64,000 nucleotides of DNA from an uncultured Arcanobacterium sp. (GTDB lineage Bacteria; Actinomycetota; Actinomycetes; Actinomycetales; Actinomycetaceae), in the NCBI GenBank assembly GCA_958428545.1, contig CAUAGM010000002.1, positions 1-64,000 of the forward strand, in the 5' to 3' direction. Shown in pieces: positions 7,695 through 15,872 of this stretch; within the stretch, counting starts at the first letter, position 1, and each line of letters starts with the position of its first letter. The notes beneath the pieces were generated by a model. It did not search any database, was not told where the DNA came from, and was given only the letters and a program-made list of their open reading frames with translations. The translations under genes and the position numbers were made by a program.

Positions 7695-8885
7695 TTAGCG
7701 TAAAGCAAGAGCAGGCTGGAGCCGAGCTGCTCGGAAAGCTGGCGCAATCGAGCCGATTAGAGCAGTGATAATAGCAGCTCCTACCGCCGCTAACGCTGCA
7801 AAATAGGGGTATTCTGGTTTGGCGCTTGGGCTATCTGGCGGAAGAAACAGAGGAATACTTTCCACAATGATAACCGAGAAAATAATAGCTGCGCTTGCAA
7901 CTATAGCTGCAAGCAAAACAGACGAGCCAATCACTTGCATTGCAACAGATCCTCTTGTCGCTCCCAGCGCACGGCGAATCAGGAGCTCATGTGATCGCTG
8001 TTCAATACTTGCAAGACCTATATTGACCAGCCCGATAGCGGCAACAGCAAGCAGCAGCGCTGAGGTGATGATAAAGCTAAGAGAAATAATATGCAGTACT
8101 TCCTCATACTCTTGAGAGTCTTTACGGCCGATAACACCTGTCGTACCAGGAGCATAGTCGTGCAGCAAATCGGCAATGAGTGCTGAGCGCTGCTCATTCG
8201 TTCTCGAAGATGTGTCGTGCCAGTAGAAACTCCCATTCTTACCGCTCCAAAGATGAGGAGCTAACGAGACAAGCCCTTCCACATTCACGTATACGCGTGG
8301 AAGGCTCGATCCATCGTTGACGATTCCCACAACTTCAAGCGGAGTTGGCGTCACTGTTGATCTAGTGGTCGCATAGGCATACGAGCGAAGAGGAAAAAAC
8401 TCGGCAGCAGGCTTGTTTACTACTATTTCCAAACGCGGCATCTGATTCTCTGGCGTCAACCAGCGCCCCTGCGCAATCGGCAAATTGTACACCTGCGCAT
8501 ATCTTGCCGTGGTGTAAACGGTATCAATGCTCAACCCACTGGAGATATCTTCCCTGCTAGGCGGATTATCTATATCGCGACCAGCAATGTACGAATGCTC
8601 TTCATCGGGAGTAAGAGCTAAAGCGGCGTGTAGATCATGCCGCTCAAGCGCAGCGATCAGATTTGAAATGGCTGATGGGTCGGAAAGGCGCGGCGAACTG
8701 ATCGGAATCGAATACGTGGGGACACGCCCATATAGCTGTTCAATAGTCGAAGTAAGGTATTCTTTTCCGATAGTTCCAGCGAGCACAGAAACAATAACGG
8801 CAATAATCCCAATAAGCATTGAAAACCCCGTGAGGAATGCTCGCCCTGGAGATATTCGCAGATCCTGGATAATCATTTTAAACAT
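7695..8885 (-). CDS. ABC transporter permease, MacB/FtsX type
   Basis: About 396 residues with the MacB/FtsX layout. There is one N-terminal membrane segment (FLTGFSMLIGIIAVIVSVL) and an extracytoplasmic domain of roughly 200 residues. Three C-terminal segments follow (near FIITSALLLAVAAIGLVNI, VLLAAIVASAAIIFSVIIV and FAALAAVGAAIITALIG). The SIEQRSHELLIRRALGATRGSVA stretch is the coupling region of FtsX-fold permeases. Such proteins act as mechanotransmitters rather than classic importers. I chose the ATG at 8885, which overlaps the stop of the ATPase gene by 8 nt (translational coupling); the open frame upstream only shadows that gene. It probably forms one complex with the ATPase and adaptor encoded upstream. 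Confidence 0.85.
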   Translation of the reverse strand: MFKMIIQDLRISPGRAFLTGFSMLIGIIAVIVSVLAGTIGKEYLTSTIEQLYGRVPTYSIPISSPRLSDPSAISNLIAALERHDLHAALALTPDEEHSYIAGRDIDNPPSREDISSGLSIDTVYTTARYAQVYNLPIAQGRWLTPENQMPRLEIVVNKPAAEFFPLRSYAYATTRSTVTPTPLEVVGIVNDGSSLPRVYVNVEGLVSLAPHLWSGKNGSFYWHDTSSRTNEQRSALIADLLHDYAPGTTGVIGRKDSQEYEEVLHIISLSFIITSALLLAVAAIGLVNIGLASIEQRSHELLIRRALGATRGSVAMQVIGSSVLLAAIVASAAIIFSVIIVESIPLFLPPDSPSAKPEYPYFAALAAVGAAIITALIGSIAPAFRAARLQPALALR

Positions 8886-9570
8886 AAGTAAGCCTTCCAG
8901 AATCCATGTACATAAGGTTTTCGCAACGTGCTGCCACGTCGTTATCGTGTGTGACGAGCACAAGCGTGGTACGTGAGGACTTCACAAGCTCCATCAGTAC
9001 ATTAAGCACTTGCACTCCTGTATCGGTATCGAGCGCTCCTGTTGGTTCGTCGCATATCAATAGCTCGGGGCGCAATACTAGTGCACGCGCAATAGCTACG
9101 CGCTGTTGCTCGCCGCCAGAAAGGCTTCCCGGATGTTCTTTAGCGCGTTCTGCCAAACCCACATCTTCAAGAGCTTGCCTAACACGGTCGAATCGCTGCT
9201 TATGCGAAAGCTTCTCGCACGAATAGCGCAAACTCAAATCTACGTTTTGAGCTACGTTGAGGTGGCGAATAAGAGAATAATTTTGAAACACAAAGCCAAT
9301 GTTGCTTGCACGCAGTTTCGATCGTTTCCGATCGCTCAAACCAGAAACATCGTAATCTCCATACGTGTATCGCCCAGTGAATTCTGAGTTCAACAAACCT
9401 AAAATAGATATAAGGCTCGTCTTTCCAGATCCTGATTTTCCAATAATCGCATTCGACGTGCCGCGAATCAGGCTTAGAGAAACGCTATCCACGGTTGTTA
9501 AAACTTGACGCCGCCCGAGCTTTACTTTTGCCGTCACATCTTCGAGCTTAAGCAACACTTCGCTCATCAT
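8878..9570 (-). CDS. ABC transporter ATP-binding protein, LolD/MacB type
   Basis: A 230-residue ATPase with Walker [11 protein letters not shown]-loop VFQNYSL, signature [15 protein letters not shown], Walker [13 protein letters not shown] and switch histidine LVTHD. It is typical in length and motifs of the LolD/MacB subfamily that pairs with FtsX-fold permeases. The ATG directly follows the stop of the adaptor gene and its end overlaps the permease start, so the three are translated as a unit. Confidence 0.92.
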   Translation of the reverse strand: MMSEVLLKLEDVTAKVKLGRRQVLTTVDSVSLSLIRGTSNAIIGKSGSGKTSLISILGLLNSEFTGRYTYGDYDVSGLSDRKRSKLRASNIGFVFQNYSLIRHLNVAQNVDLSLRYSCEKLSHKQRFDRVRQALEDVGLAERAKEHPGSLSGGEQQRVAIARALVLRPELLICDEPTGALDTDTGVQVLNVLMELVKSSRTTLVLVTHDNDVAARCENLMYMDSGRLTYV

Positions 9571-10575
9571 CTATTTCTTTCGAGGATCAAGATTAGGGGC
9601 AACCGCACTGATCACATCGCCTTCACTCAACCCAGAAGTAATTTCAATATAAGCTCCATCAGAGGCACCCAAACCAACTTCCACGAGAGATGTATTCCCG
9701 TCTTTTACTAGGGTGACAGAACCTTTCCCTATCCTGCCAGCAACAGCACTTACTGGCAACGCAAGGACATCGGTTCTAACTCGCCCCGCAAGCACCACAG
9801 TTGCGGCTTGCCCAGGGCGTACTGGCTGATCTTTACCGATAAGACACACTAAAGTTTGCGAAGCAACTCGCGGTCTGAGCTGCTGCTGCGAACTGGTTTC
9901 AGATGGTTGATCTTGCTCAGACGAATATCTTCCAGACGCAGCTGAAGTATCTTGGAAAACGGCATTAGTGATGCCTGCAGCATTGGAGATATGAAATCCT
10001 GCATTATGCGATCCTGCTTCGCTCGAATCTTCATTTACTGGCTCTTGAACTCCAGGGGAAGCAAGAATAGCTTTAATTTCAGTAGGACCAACCCAATTTT
10101 CGATCTGAAACTTCCCACTCAACGAGTCGATAGAAGCGGCTGATAAAAGCACTGAAGCATCTACGCTGAAAGCAAATCCCTGATATTCCAGCTCAAAAAC
10201 GGGATAATACATCGGAATATCATCAGATGCTTCCCCGACTCTGCGCACAACGGCATCTACAGGCGATTTTATCTCCGCGCCATTGTTCCATCCTAATACT
10301 TGCCCAGCTTTTACAGAATCGTTTACCTTAACTGCAGAGCGATAAGTGCCACGTGAAGATACTGAAAGAACAAAAGACTTAGCTTGTTCCACAGTTGCTT
10401 TTGCGGAAAACGTTGGCACGATCTGGCGTTTTTCCACAGAAACCGTAGATGAAGCCTGAACATCACTAGTATCTCCTGCCTTTTGTGTGCCTGTGCCATC
10501 AGCAGTGCATCCTGATAGGCACAAAACTATTGACGCCAAGCACACAAAAGCAGCTCGCATAACTGAATTTTTCAT
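9571..10575 (-). CDS. Adaptor lipoprotein of a tripartite-like ABC efflux system (HlyD/MacA type)
   Basis: A 334-residue protein with a lipoprotein signal (VLCLSGCTADG; cysteine near residue 23). A biotinyl-lipoyl-like half motif is seen in SVKAGQVLGWNNGAEIKSPVDAVVRRVG, and a C-terminal HlyD-like barrel at LALPVSAVAGRIGKGSVTLVKDG and ITSGLSEGDVISA. A Ser/Gln-rich low-complexity stretch (about residues 195-235) interrupts it. Gram-positive MacA-like adaptors link a MacB-type permease to an extracellular substrate. GAGGAATT precedes the ATG, and the gene starts 6 nt after the small secreted-protein gene. Confidence 0.8.
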   Translation of the reverse strand: MKNSVMRAAFVCLASIVLCLSGCTADGTGTQKAGDTSDVQASSTVSVEKRQIVPTFSAKATVEQAKSFVLSVSSRGTYRSAVKVNDSVKAGQVLGWNNGAEIKSPVDAVVRRVGEASDDIPMYYPVFELEYQGFAFSVDASVLLSAASIDSLSGKFQIENWVGPTEIKAILASPGVQEPVNEDSSEAGSHNAGFHISNAAGITNAVFQDTSAASGRYSSEQDQPSETSSQQQLRPRVASQTLVCLIGKDQPVRPGQAATVVLAGRVRTDVLALPVSAVAGRIGKGSVTLVKDGNTSLVEVGLGASDGAYIEITSGLSEGDVISAVAPNLDPRKK

Positions 10576-10581
10576 AATTCC

Positions 10582-10971
10582 TCAGTAGGTAAGGCTACCA
10601 CCCCACGTATTATCACAGAACCAGCGGCACTCCTTCATGCGCCCTTGGAAAGCAAAACGAGTACCCTTAAGTATATCGTCCCACGATTTTGTGCCCTCAG
10701 CGTTCCATTGTAGCGTTTCTGTAAACTGTGGACCATCTGATTGGTTCATGTTTCGCAATCCCAGACGAAGATGCCCGCTAGGCATATTATTAACGCTCAG
10801 CGTAATTGGCCCATTGAAAGTATGCGTACGAGTATAATCGTATCGAACAAGGGCACCAGAGGTATTAAGGTCACCTGAGACATAAGTATTGTCTGCGTAG
10901 GCAACACTGGTGCCGCTAGCTAGCATTGCAATCGCAGCGGTTGCTGCGAGGATTCGTTTCTTGAATGCCAT
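10582..10971 (-). CDS. Small secreted protein, first gene of the exporter operon
   Basis: A 129-residue protein with a Sec signal peptide. MAFKKRI precedes a hydrophobic run, and cleavage is likely after SVAYA (near residue 26). The mature chain of about 103 residues is rich in Asn, Thr and Gly. It ends in a fragment with two cysteines and aromatic residues (ECRWFCDNTWGGSLTY), where a disulfide is likely. The strong site AAGGAGATC precedes the ATG. Its place directly before adaptor, ATPase and MacB-type permease genes recalls lactococcin 972-type bacteriocin loci, where the secreted peptide precedes its ABC immunity genes. I cannot assert family membership from sequence. It may be a bacteriocin-like peptide or a substrate or sensor of the transporter. 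Confidence 0.75.
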   Translation of the reverse strand: MAFKKRILAATAAIAMLASGTSVAYADNTYVSGDLNTSGALVRYDYTRTHTFNGPITLSVNNMPSGHLRLGLRNMNQSDGPQFTETLQWNAEGTKSWDDILKGTRFAFQGRMKECRWFCDNTWGGSLTY

Positions 10972-11062
10972 GAGCTGATCTCCTTAACTAATAGATGCGT
11001 CATTGATGGTATTGAGGCTTGCTATCGATTATCAGTATGCTATAGCCTAGCCCGAAAAGGAA

Positions 11063-11080
11063 TACCCCGAAATTGGGGTA
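11063..11080. promoter_or_regulatory. 18-bp dyad between the divergent exporter and two-component operons
   Basis: TACCCC-GAAATT-GGGGTA is an inverted repeat with 6-bp arms around a 6-bp centre, placed 92 nt before the secreted-protein start and 64 nt before the 53-codon ORF. The position between two divergent units and the dimeric-site shape suit an operator for the NarL-type regulator encoded at 12443. Binding is inference. Confidence 0.5.
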
Positions 11081-11143
11081 CGTGTAATGTTGATTGTATG
11101 AGTAGACTTGGTGTAATGCTGTCGGGTTGTTATAGGAGGCGTT

Positions 11144-11305
11144 ATGCGAGTTCTTGTGATGTGTGCTTTTGTGTGTTTCTCCCCGAGTGTAGTGAATAGT
11201 AGTGATTATGTGCGTTCGTCACCCTGGGCAGGAAGTCATACAGCTCATGTTATTGTTACGACTCATCCGGTATGTACGATTTTCCCGTGGGCGTGTAAAA
11301 ACTAG
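11144..11305 (+). CDS. 53-residue small protein ahead of the histidine kinase gene
   Basis: A short ORF with the strong ribosome binding site AGGAGG, four bases before the ATG. The product starts MRVLVMCAFVCFSPSVV, which looks like a short secretion signal, and ends in HPVCTIFPWACKN, with two cysteines enclosing six mostly hydrophobic residues. The stop codon TAG (11303-11305) forms part of the AGGAG site used by the kinase GTG at 11317, so translation is coupled. Layout and size fit a precursor of a secreted signalling peptide sensed by the kinase next to it. A mere leader ORF coupling translation is the alternative. No homologue is known to me. Confidence 0.45.
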   Translation: MRVLVMCAFVCFSPSVVNSSDYVRSSPWAGSHTAHVIVTTHPVCTIFPWACKN

Positions 11306-11316
11306 GAGCAGGCATT

Positions 11317-12462
11317 GTGTTTCTACATCTACACAGCAGGCTGAAAAGCATCAATATTTTCTGCCTTATCTTCTGGCTTTTTCTGTTGTTTATCACTCTT
11401 ATCGATCTGTTTTTTCTTGATGCGGCAGCTTCTGCCATTAGCACTGTGTCTACAATGCTTTTAGTGTGTATCGCGGCATGCATTGTATTATCTCCTCGGC
11501 TTTGGGGCTGGATTTTTCTTGTACTTGACGCTCTGCTCGTCGCTATTCCATCTATCTCTGTAGGAATCCTTGTATATGAATGCGTTGTCGTTTTCTTCTT
11601 ATGGGGATGGCATAGATACACGATTGATGCTGTTGTAGGAATACTGGTCTTACTTGCAGGATTTTCCTTCGGGGTATTCTTTCAAATCCCAGCAACCGCT
11701 ATGCTGCTTATCTTGCTCATCACTGCCTTTACATTAGGATACGTGATGTATCGTTTCGCACAAGAACGAGATACTGCAGTAGCACACCTATGGAAAGCTA
11801 AAATACAGCAACTAGAAGAATCTCAACGCATTAAAACTAATCTAGCTATACAGTTGCACGATTCTCTTGCTGCAACGTTATCCGTGATAACAAAACTTGC
11901 TGAATCAGTACGCCAAGAAGCACCCGCCAATACGGCATTATCAGTAAAAGCTGGTTTTTTAGAAGAACAAGCTCGCGCATGTTTGAAAGAACTTCGAGAA
12001 ACTATCCAACTGCTCGATGACGCACGCCAACCCACTAATCACGAAGTCAGCCTTATCGGCGCACTAGCACGAACAGAAAGCATCGCTTCAAGTGCAGGCA
12101 TTGATCTCACACTCGAATATGAAGAGACAGAGTTACAAGAAATCCCTGTAGAAATACAACATATATTATTTGCGTTCCTTCGAGAAGCCTCAACCAATCT
12201 ACTAAAATATGCCACTCCTTCAACAAACGCTGTTTTAAGTATTTCTCGCAGCACACACACAATCGAAATAATGATGAAAAATCAGTATCGCGATATCGTG
12301 CATGATTCAGCTACCAGCTCAGGCAAAGGACTCAAAAACCTTCAAGAAAAGTTTGAATTCGCTGGAGGCGAGCTAGATGTATGGGCAATAAATAACTGGT
12401 GGCACGTTCACGGCGAAATCCCACTCGAGAAAGAGAAAATAAGTGACCCACACCAACCATAG
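11317..12462 (+). CDS. Sensor histidine kinase, NarL/HisKA_3 type
   Basis: A 381-residue membrane kinase. Five or six hydrophobic segments fill residues 10-150, with almost no extracytoplasmic domain, which suits sensing in the membrane or of a small peptide. A short coiled linker (KIQQLEESQRIKTN) leads to the HisKA_3 box with phosphoacceptor His181 (QLHDSLAATLSV). The ATPase domain shows the N box FLREASTNLLKYA near residue 290 and a G box SSGKGLKNL. The start is GTG, with AGGAGC ten bases upstream overlapping the stop of the preceding small ORF. Its 3' end overlaps the regulator gene by 20 nt, so the two form a two-component pair. Confidence 0.88.
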   Translation: MFLHLHSRLKSINIFCLIFWLFLLFITLIDLFFLDAAASAISTVSTMLLVCIAACIVLSPRLWGWIFLVLDALLVAIPSISVGILVYECVVVFFLWGWHRYTIDAVVGILVLLAGFSFGVFFQIPATAMLLILLITAFTLGYVMYRFAQERDTAVAHLWKAKIQQLEESQRIKTNLAIQLHDSLAATLSVITKLAESVRQEAPANTALSVKAGFLEEQARACLKELRETIQLLDDARQPTNHEVSLIGALARTESIASSAGIDLTLEYEETELQEIPVEIQHILFAFLREASTNLLKYATPSTNAVLSISRSTHTIEIMMKNQYRDIVHDSATSSGKGLKNLQEKFEFAGGELDVWAINNWWHVHGEIPLEKEKISDPHQP

Positions 12463-13159
12463 CAACACGGACACACCCTCAACCAATCACACCCAACCAG
12501 AAACAGACACCTTACGAGTGATTTTTGCTGACGATTCGCGCATATACCGCGAACAACAAAGCAATCTCCTACAAAAATTCTCCAGCATACAACTCGTTGG
12601 AACTGCCGAATCAGGAAACGAACTTCTACATATCGCACAATCCGTAGAATGGGACGTCGCACTGCTCGATATCACAATGCCACAATTAGATGGCATCGAA
12701 ACCCTTAAACGCCTACTAAAAATCCGCCCCAATGCCGTCATTCTCATGCTCACCGCCTTTGAACGCCCACACACACTTCGCGAAGCACTAGCAGCTGGAG
12801 CAAAAGGGTTCCTCACAAAAGAAACATCAACCGAAGAACTCGTTTGCGCACTACACAACGCCTACTACGGAAAAACCGTACTTGACCAACGACCAATAGA
12901 TATACTACGAGACCACTACATACACAGCCAGCAAACACTCACCGATAAAGATTTCGCCACTCGCCTAGAAACGTTACCCGAACGCTTGCAGAAAATCGTA
13001 CACTACCTCGCCAAATCATACACAAATCGCGAAATAGCCCGCGCCACTGGCCTATCCGAACACACCGTAGGAAGCTACGTACGCGACACTATCAACCTAC
13101 TAGGCGCACGACGCGGAGAAATAGCCATCAAAATACGGGAACTAAACCTGCCAAACTAA
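12443..13159 (+). CDS. Response regulator, NarL/LuxR family
   Basis: A 238-residue regulator. A polar Thr/Asn-rich N-terminal extension of about 25 residues precedes the receiver domain, with acidic pair FADDS, phospho-acceptor Asp76 in VALLDITMPQLDG, and the conserved Thr and Lys in LMLTAFE and FLTKETS. The C-terminal LuxR-type helix-turn-helix is YTNREIARATGLSEHTVGSYV. The GTG start lies inside the kinase gene (20-nt overlap). The first in-frame conserved residue is downstream of it, so a later start cannot be excluded. The likely targets are the divergent promoters around 11063-11080. Confidence 0.88.
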   Translation: MTHTNHSNTDTPSTNHTQPETDTLRVIFADDSRIYREQQSNLLQKFSSIQLVGTAESGNELLHIAQSVEWDVALLDITMPQLDGIETLKRLLKIRPNAVILMLTAFERPHTLREALAAGAKGFLTKETSTEELVCALHNAYYGKTVLDQRPIDILRDHYIHSQQTLTDKDFATRLETLPERLQKIVHYLAKSYTNREIARATGLSEHTVGSYVRDTINLLGARRGEIAIKIRELNLPN

Positions 13160-13295
13160 CTACTATCTCTTATGCATTCCCTATTTCGCCATTACTTTCA
13201 GTGCGCTAGCAATCCTAAGAAACAATATCTATTCTGAGGCATGTTCTTGTTTTTTATTCAGCATCACACCCTCGAATACAGCTTTCTTGCAGTAA

Positions 13296-14516
13296 TTAGC
13301 GAATACCGTATTTTTCGATAATGTAATCCATATCTTTATCGCCTCTGCCAGAAAGGTTGATAAGCACTGAGCCTTTATGCATCTTTTGCGCGAGCTTCAT
13401 TCCATATGCCACAGCGTGCGAACTCTCAATAGCTGGAATAATTCCTTCCATCCGAGAAAGCCCAAAGAAAGCATCGATAGTTTCCTCGTCGTCTACCACA
13501 TCATAGGTAACTCTGCCCATATCATGCAGGAAAGCATGCTCAGGACCGCTGGAAGGATAATCCAGACCGCTCGCAACGGAATACACAGGCGCAGGCTCCC
13601 CGTTTTCGTCTTTGAGCATAATGCTCTTAAACCCATGCATAATTCCCTCTTCACCATATGTGAGACTCGCGGCATGATCTCCCATCCCCGTACCACGCCC
13701 TAACGGCTCAACTCCGTAAATATCAACAGGATCGTTCAAGAAACCACAAAACATTCCGATTGCATTCGAGCCGCCACCCACGCATGCCACAACAGCATCC
13801 GGAAGCTCCCCCGTCATCTCAATAAACTGCTCACGGGCTTCAAAGCCCACTACGCTTTGAAAATCACGAACGATCATCGGGAAGGGATGCGGACCAACAA
13901 CAGAGCCAATACAATAAATAGCTTCTTTATACTCACGGCAATACGCATCAAAAGCAGCATCTACAGCTTCTTTTAAGGTCTGTAAACCATGATTTACTTC
14001 CACCACTCGTGCGCCCAAAATTTTCATTCGCGCCACATTTGGAGCCTGTTTCTTAATATCCACAGCTCCCATATAGATATCGCATTCCAAGCCGAAATAG
14101 GCGGCTGCCGTGGCAAGAGCGACGCCATGCTGACCTGCTCCAGTTTCTGCAATCACCTTCTTCTTGCCCATATATTTAGCAAGCAGCACTTCACCCATGC
14201 AGTGATTGAGTTTATGCGCTCCTGAATGATTCAGATCCTCACGTTTGGCATAAAGCTGCACACCAGTGCCGAGTTTGTCGGAAAGCCGAGCCAGATGTGA
14301 AATAGGAGTGGGTCTACCTTGAAATTCTTTGCGAATACGACGAAGTTCACTAATAAACTTGCGCGATTTGCAAATCGTTTCGTAAGCGTCACTAATTTCA
14401 GCCATAGCTACTTGCAGCTCATCGGGAATAAAAGAGCCGCCGTATGCACCAAAATAGCCCTCAGCATCAGGATAATGCTTAAAATACGTATCAAAATCAA
14501 TACCGTTAAATTTCAT
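13296..14516 (-). CDS. trpB: Tryptophan synthase beta chain, solitary
   Basis: A 406-residue PLP enzyme that joins indole and serine to give tryptophan. The lysine that binds PLP is in [13 protein letters not shown] and the catalytic glutamate in [10 protein letters not shown]. The phosphate-binding loop is [10 protein letters not shown] and the end is typical ([16 protein letters not shown]). I chose the ATG at 14516 because [12 protein letters not shown] is the usual TrpB1 start. The frame stays open to 14600, and an ATG at 14528 preceded by GGAAG is an alternative. No trpA, trpC, trpD or trpE is nearby. It may salvage indole, or the remaining genes may lie elsewhere. Confidence 0.93.
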   Translation of the reverse strand: MKFNGIDFDTYFKHYPDAEGYFGAYGGSFIPDELQVAMAEISDAYETICKSRKFISELRRIRKEFQGRPTPISHLARLSDKLGTGVQLYAKREDLNHSGAHKLNHCMGEVLLAKYMGKKKVIAETGAGQHGVALATAAAYFGLECDIYMGAVDIKKQAPNVARMKILGARVVEVNHGLQTLKEAVDAAFDAYCREYKEAIYCIGSVVGPHPFPMIVRDFQSVVGFEAREQFIEMTGELPDAVVACVGGGSNAIGMFCGFLNDPVDIYGVEPLGRGTGMGDHAASLTYGEEGIMHGFKSIMLKDENGEPAPVYSVASGLDYPSSGPEHAFLHDMGRVTYDVVDDEETIDAFFGLSRMEGIIPAIESSHAVAYGMKLAQKMHKGSVLINLSGRGDKDMDYIIEKYGIR

Positions 14517-14660
14517 TGTGTTTCCCATATTCTTCCAGCACGCAGATTCTATATGCATAGAATACCGTGCATAAGGAGTAAGAATCATAATTGTCCACAT
14601 ACAATACTGCTGCGCTGCAAACCTTGAAACTTACTTATTCCCTCTCATATGCTTGTGCAC

Positions 14661-15320
14661 TCACGCCCTATCCCAGCCATATACCATATCGTTCGTACAT
14701 GCATTCCAGCGGTTATACATGACGATGCGCCACTGCGGATTCGATCCAGGGCGAGGAATAAGCATCGCCCAATGGCAGTTATCCATTACGCGAAGCCCTT
14801 GCCATGTGGACGGATTCAACCCCACAAGTGCACTGACTGCACAAGAGATTGCTCCTCCGTGGCTCGCAAAAACGAGAGTTTGCCCGCTCGTGCTATCTTC
14901 TGCTTTCTCGACTGCGGCAAGAATCGCAGCTACCATACGTTCGCCGCATGCCTGCCTGCTCTCAATATCAAGCCCAGGCTCGTATCCGAGCTTCCACTGC
15001 TCCCATTCATCATGCCAGCGCTCTTTAATTTCTTCGGCGGTCAATCCTTCCCAGCAGCCGTATGCACGCTCAGCAAGCCGCGGATCAATGTGCACAGGCA
15101 CCTGCGCTAAAGCTGCTAACTCCCCTGCTGTTTGCTGAGCACGCCCCAGCGATGATGCATAAATTTTTGAAGGATTGAACTGCGCAAGCTGCTGGGCTGA
15201 AGCTCGCGCTTGCGCACGCCCTCGCTCATTCAACGGAATATCAATCGACCCTTGGATTCGCAGGCTACGATTTGCGTCTGTCTCGCCGTGACGCCACAAA
15301 ATAATACGCTCCACGCCCAT
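14661..15320 (-). CDS. Histidine phosphatase family protein (phosphoglycerate mutase-like)
   Basis: A 219-residue enzyme of the RHG superfamily: LWRHGETDANRSLRIQGS holds the phospho-accepting histidine, ERAYGCWEGLTAEE the acid, and LVFASHGGAISC the second histidine. Actinobacterial genomes often place such a gene straight after rsfS, as here (16-nt gap). A mutase role in glycolysis is unlikely; a broad or glucosyl-3-phosphoglycerate-type phosphatase is more probable. The substrate is unknown. Confidence 0.85.
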   Translation of the reverse strand: MGVERIILWRHGETDANRSLRIQGSIDIPLNERGRAQARASAQQLAQFNPSKIYASSLGRAQQTAGELAALAQVPVHIDPRLAERAYGCWEGLTAEEIKERWHDEWEQWKLGYEPGLDIESRQACGERMVAAILAAVEKAEDSTSGQTLVFASHGGAISCAVSALVGLNPSTWQGLRVMDNCHWAMLIPRPGSNPQWRIVMYNRWNACTNDMVYGWDRA

Positions 15321-15336
15321 GAGCCGCCTGCGCTCC

Positions 15337-15768
15337 TTAGTTTCCTAAATCAGAGAAATCAAAGTACCCTCTCAATGAGGATTCTTCATGCTCTGGATCT
15401 GCTTGTATATCTTCAGGCAATTCGATTGCAGGGCAATCAGCCCAGAGTTTTTCCAGCGCATAAAATTCGCGATCTTCATCTTGCTGCACGTGCACCATAA
15501 TCTCACCAAAATCAAGGAGCACCCAATGCGCTTCTCCCTCTAAACCCTCACGACGGATACGATTATGCCCAGTTTTCTCTACAGCTTCTTCAACTGCATC
15601 AACAATCGCACGCACTTGGCGTTCAGTAGAGCCAGAAAGAACAACGAAGACGTCGGTAACGACGAGACGCTGCGAAACGTCAATCGCACAAATCGACGTT
15701 GCTTTCATATCAGATGCTGCCCGAGCAGCAGTCACTGCCATATCAATAGATTCTTGAGTAGCGCTCAC
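15337..15768 (-). CDS. rsfS: Ribosomal silencing factor RsfS
   Basis: A 143-residue DUF143 protein that binds L14 and blocks subunit joining when cells starve. Family landmarks are DVSQRLVVTDVFVVLSGSTERQVRAIVDAVEE and GEAHWVLLDFGEIMVHV. The start is GTG with AAAGGCA upstream. The C-terminal acidic tail (PEHEESSLRGYFDFSDLGN) extends past the core. It belongs to the nadD-rsfS neighbourhood common in bacteria. Confidence 0.93.
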   Translation of the reverse strand: MSATQESIDMAVTAARAASDMKATSICAIDVSQRLVVTDVFVVLSGSTERQVRAIVDAVEEAVEKTGHNRIRREGLEGEAHWVLLDFGEIMVHVQQDEDREFYALEKLWADCPAIELPEDIQADPEHEESSLRGYFDFSDLGN

Positions 15769-15818
15769 GAGTGCCTTTCATTTCGTTATATTAATGTGCC
15801 TTATGCGTATCCTAGTAA

Positions 15819-15851
15819 CTGGGCGCCCCCACTAGCAGTGACGACGCCCAG
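15819..15851 (-). terminator. Hairpin after the acidic membrane protein gene
   Basis: CTGGGCG (15819-15825) pairs with CGCCCAG (15845-15851) across a 19-nt loop. It is 22 nt past the stop at 15873 and before rsfS. A T-run is lacking, so it may attenuate rather than end transcription. Confidence 0.4.
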
Positions 15852-15872
15852 AAGTTCAATTCGATACTCTCA

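Noticed and set aside
10582..10971. Firm assignment of the small secreted protein to the lactococcin 972 family
   Set aside because: Gene order is similar, but the residues do not visibly match the family pattern, so only a resemblance in context is claimed.
14517..14600. Possible Trp attenuator or leader peptide before trpB (frame with two Trp codons)
   Set aside because: The Trp codons are not adjacent, the frame is continuous with trpB, and no competing terminator/antiterminator hairpins are evident.
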